Shown here piece after piece: positions 62,465 to 64,000 of a DNA stretch of 64,000 bases. The translations under genes were made by a program, and so were the position numbers. Positions within the stretch are counted from its first letter, which is position 1, and each line of letters opens with the position of its first letter. Source of the DNA: M3007 sp046329435 (GTDB lineage Bacteria; Bacteroidota; Bacteroidia; Chitinophagales; Saprospiraceae). The notes beneath the pieces are model-generated. The model was not told the origin of the DNA and did not search any database. It saw nothing but the letters and a program-made list of their open reading frames with translations. The stretch lies in NCBI GenBank assembly GCA_046329435.1, contig JAXLUR010000001.1, positions 124,001-188,000 on the forward strand, given 5' to 3'.

Positions 62465-62546
62465 AAATGCGCTACAAAAAATTGATTGTCAATTAGAAAC
62501 AAGCCTTGCTCCTAAACTCGTGGCGTGGCTTGTTCGGCTTTCGTCT

Positions 62547-63470
62547 TCACTGAGGCAAAGCGGGTACAGGAACCGTTTTTATTATTTTACCATCGAGATA
62601 AAAAGTTACCTGCTTTGCGTCGCCGCGCTGAACGTCCACAATGCCTGTCGGCTTTACTGACACAGATTGCTCCGCGCCTTCTTTTTGGGTAAACAGGACT
62701 TTCATGTCTCCGTTTTCAATGGCCGCCGATTCGAAACGCAGTTCGGTCGCTTTTTGCGTTTGCGGCAGTGCAATTGCCACCACAATTTCCTTGCTGAAAT
62801 CGGGGCTGACAAAAGTGGTGGAGTTGGGAGCGATCAATGCAGCGTCGAATTCGGCCTGCGAGCCGATCACGGTGCAGTAGATATTGCCGCTTTTTACCAC
62901 ATTTTCCTTGAAAAAATAGTTCGGCATGATCGTGCTGCCGTTGCCGGGGTTACTTGCGCCAGCCGGAGCGGGCACAGGATAACTGCTGACCGGAACTTTG
63001 TTTTGTACGAAAGTGACGGTTTTGAGCCCCGCCATACGCGGAAAACTGAACAGCAGCAGCGGCTGCGAGGTCCAGGTAAGCTCATCCGCGCCTTCGACAA
63101 TGACGAAATGCACGTAGGCCGTGTCGCCCGTTATTTTCAGTTCGCTGACGCGAATGTCGGTCAGGCGATTGGCTGGCGGCACAGCGATGGCCGCTACGAT
63201 GCTCGAATCGAAATTTGGGTTGATAATATCGTTGTTGAGGGTTTTGCCCATGCCAAAGGTCTGTCCGAAACTTGCCGGATTGTCGATCAGCCAGCATTGC
63301 CGCTCCTTGATTTCCACAGAGTTGAGTAAAAAATAGTTTTTCAGGATACGGATCTCGGGTTTTTGCCCGGTATTCGACGCCAGTTGGCCTGCCGACGAGG
63401 AATTCGAGCTTCCGTTGCAAGCGGCAAGTAGGGCCAGCCCTCCGATAAAGATGATATTTTTAAACATCAT
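62547..63470 (-). CDS. Lipoprotein with duplicated domain (PrcB-like)
   Basis: 307 residues. Lipobox leader GGLALLAAC. Two similar halves follow: residues about 45-165 (KNYFLLNSVEIKERQCWLID, FDSSIVAAIAVPPANR, LKTVTFVQNKVPVSSYPVP) and about 180-305 (PNYFFKENVVKSGNIYCTVI, FSKEIVVAIALPQTQKATEL, QVTFYLDGKIIKTVPVP). Each resembles a PrcB-type domain, but this match is by pattern only. Role unknown; possibly an envelope inhibitor or adaptor. Confidence 0.6.
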   Translation of the reverse strand: MMFKNIIFIGGLALLAACNGSSNSSSAGQLASNTGQKPEIRILKNYFLLNSVEIKERQCWLIDNPASFGQTFGMGKTLNNDIINPNFDSSIVAAIAVPPANRLTDIRVSELKITGDTAYVHFVIVEGADELTWTSQPLLLFSFPRMAGLKTVTFVQNKVPVSSYPVPAPAGASNPGNGSTIMPNYFFKENVVKSGNIYCTVIGSQAEFDAALIAPNSTTFVSPDFSKEIVVAIALPQTQKATELRFESAAIENGDMKVLFTQKEGAEQSVSVKPTGIVDVQRGDAKQVTFYLDGKIIKTVPVPALPQ

Positions 63471-63495
63471 ATTTTAAGTATTTACGCTTTGTTTG

Positions 63496-64000
63496 TTATT
63501 CAGAAACTTCTTTTTGCGTTTTTTGAAAAGCGATCAGCAGATAACCTGCGAGCCCGGCAACCAGCGATGCCGCAAGAATTGCAGATTTGGCGCTAACCAC
63601 ATCTTCCGGCCTGTCGAAAGCCAGCAAGGTGATAAAAATGGACATGGTAAATCCGATGCCCGCGAGCACGCCGCCCGCTGCAAGCGCGCGCCAGTTCAGG
63701 TCGTCGGGGAGCCGGGCCCCTGCGAACAGGGCCAGCCTGACGCCCGTCAAGACGCCTAGGGGTTTGCCCAGCACCAGTCCCCAGAATATTCCCCTGGGAA
63801 TCTGTCCGTTCAGGGTGCTGAACCAGCCTGATTCGAACGGCAGCCCGGCATTGGCCATTGCGAAAACGGGCATGATGGCAAACGCGACGGGCTTGTGCAA
63901 AAAATGTTGCAGACGCCAGGACGGGCTGGTTTCGCCGCCATCGCCAAACGGCAGGGCAAACGCCGTCAAGACGCCAGCAATAGTGGCATGTATGCCGGCT
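63496..64000 (-). CDS. nhaA: Na+/H+ antiporter NhaA, C-terminal part (5' end outside window)
   Basis: The frame is open to the window edge; about 168 C-terminal residues remain, starting GIHATIAGVLTAFALPFG, a NhaA landmark. Seen: HKPVAFAIMPVFAMANAGL (helix X-XI region), GKPLGVLTGVRLALFAGARLP and VLAGIGFTMSIFITLLAF (helix XI-XII). NhaA exchanges two protons for one sodium ion across the inner membrane. It ends a few bases before the neighbouring lipoprotein gene start. Confidence 0.92.
   Translation of the reverse strand, partial: AGIHATIAGVLTAFALPFGDGGETSPSWRLQHFLHKPVAFAIMPVFAMANAGLPFESGWFSTLNGQIPRGIFWGLVLGKPLGVLTGVRLALFAGARLPDDLNWRALAAGGVLAGIGFTMSIFITLLAFDRPEDVVSAKSAILAASLVAGLAGYLLIAFQKTQKEVSE

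Overview
The window looks like chromosomal DNA of a Bacteroidota bacterium, most likely from the Saprospirales/Lewinella-Haliscomenobacter neighbourhood (this placement is inference). The signs are several proteins with type IX secretion (T9SS) C-terminal sorting domains (types A and B), a PorP/SprF outer-membrane protein next to a PorE-like OmpA protein, a TonB-dependent receptor, the near absence of Shine-Dalgarno sequences, and promoter-like TTTG / TAnnTTTG boxes. Base composition is moderately GC-rich except in parts of one island.

Layout. 1-20 kb is mostly housekeeping and metabolism on both strands: the end of a TonB receptor, an S46 dipeptidyl-peptidase with a Cys/Met PLP enzyme, an arsenosugar-type radical SAM gene (arsS) with its peroxidase-like partner, inorganic pyrophosphatase, an acyltransferase, a methyltransferase, a CDF metal transporter, glycosylasparaginase, an OmpA protein with a membrane coiled-coil protein, a CsaA-like tRNA-binding protein, an ABC exporter, a START protein, a UbiD decarboxylase and a sterol-desaturase-family hydroxylase.

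20.4-29 kb begins with tRNA-Glu(TTC) and carries an island-like minus-strand gene train: hsdR, an MNT nucleotidyltransferase with a HEPN partner cut to 30 codons, hsdS, a VapBC pair, hsdM, a HipA-like kinase, and a separate HipA N-domain protein. A type I restriction-modification system is therefore interleaved with three toxin-antitoxin-type modules. The HipA pair and the HsdS recognition domains are visibly more AT-rich than hsdR/hsdM.

29-43 kb (minus strand) has two very large secreted repeat proteins (a CotH/lamin-tail protein and an HYR-repeat adhesin), a small operon of LVIVD-type lipoproteins with a barrel-like protein, and an operon of glycosyltransferase, subclass B1 metallo-beta-lactamase and aldo/keto reductase.

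43.7-47.3 kb (plus strand) is an unusual four-gene cassette: a soluble coiled-coil protein, a tiny two-helix membrane protein, a membrane-anchored PspA-like coiled-coil protein, and a periplasmic solute-binding protein fused to OmpA. No ABC permease is present. It looks like an envelope-stress or membrane-remodelling module and is one of the two best candidates here for an undescribed system, the other being the restriction/toxin island.

47.4-64 kb has beta-phosphoglucomutase, a lipoprotein and an alpha-amylase (starch/maltose use), a heptosyltransferase-like GT9, the PorP/PorE-like T9SS pair, T9SS cargo, a long S74 tail-fibre-chaperone surface protein, an NTF2-like protein, a fused 2-oxoacid dehydrogenase E1, a duplicated-domain lipoprotein, and the C-terminal part of NhaA running off the end.
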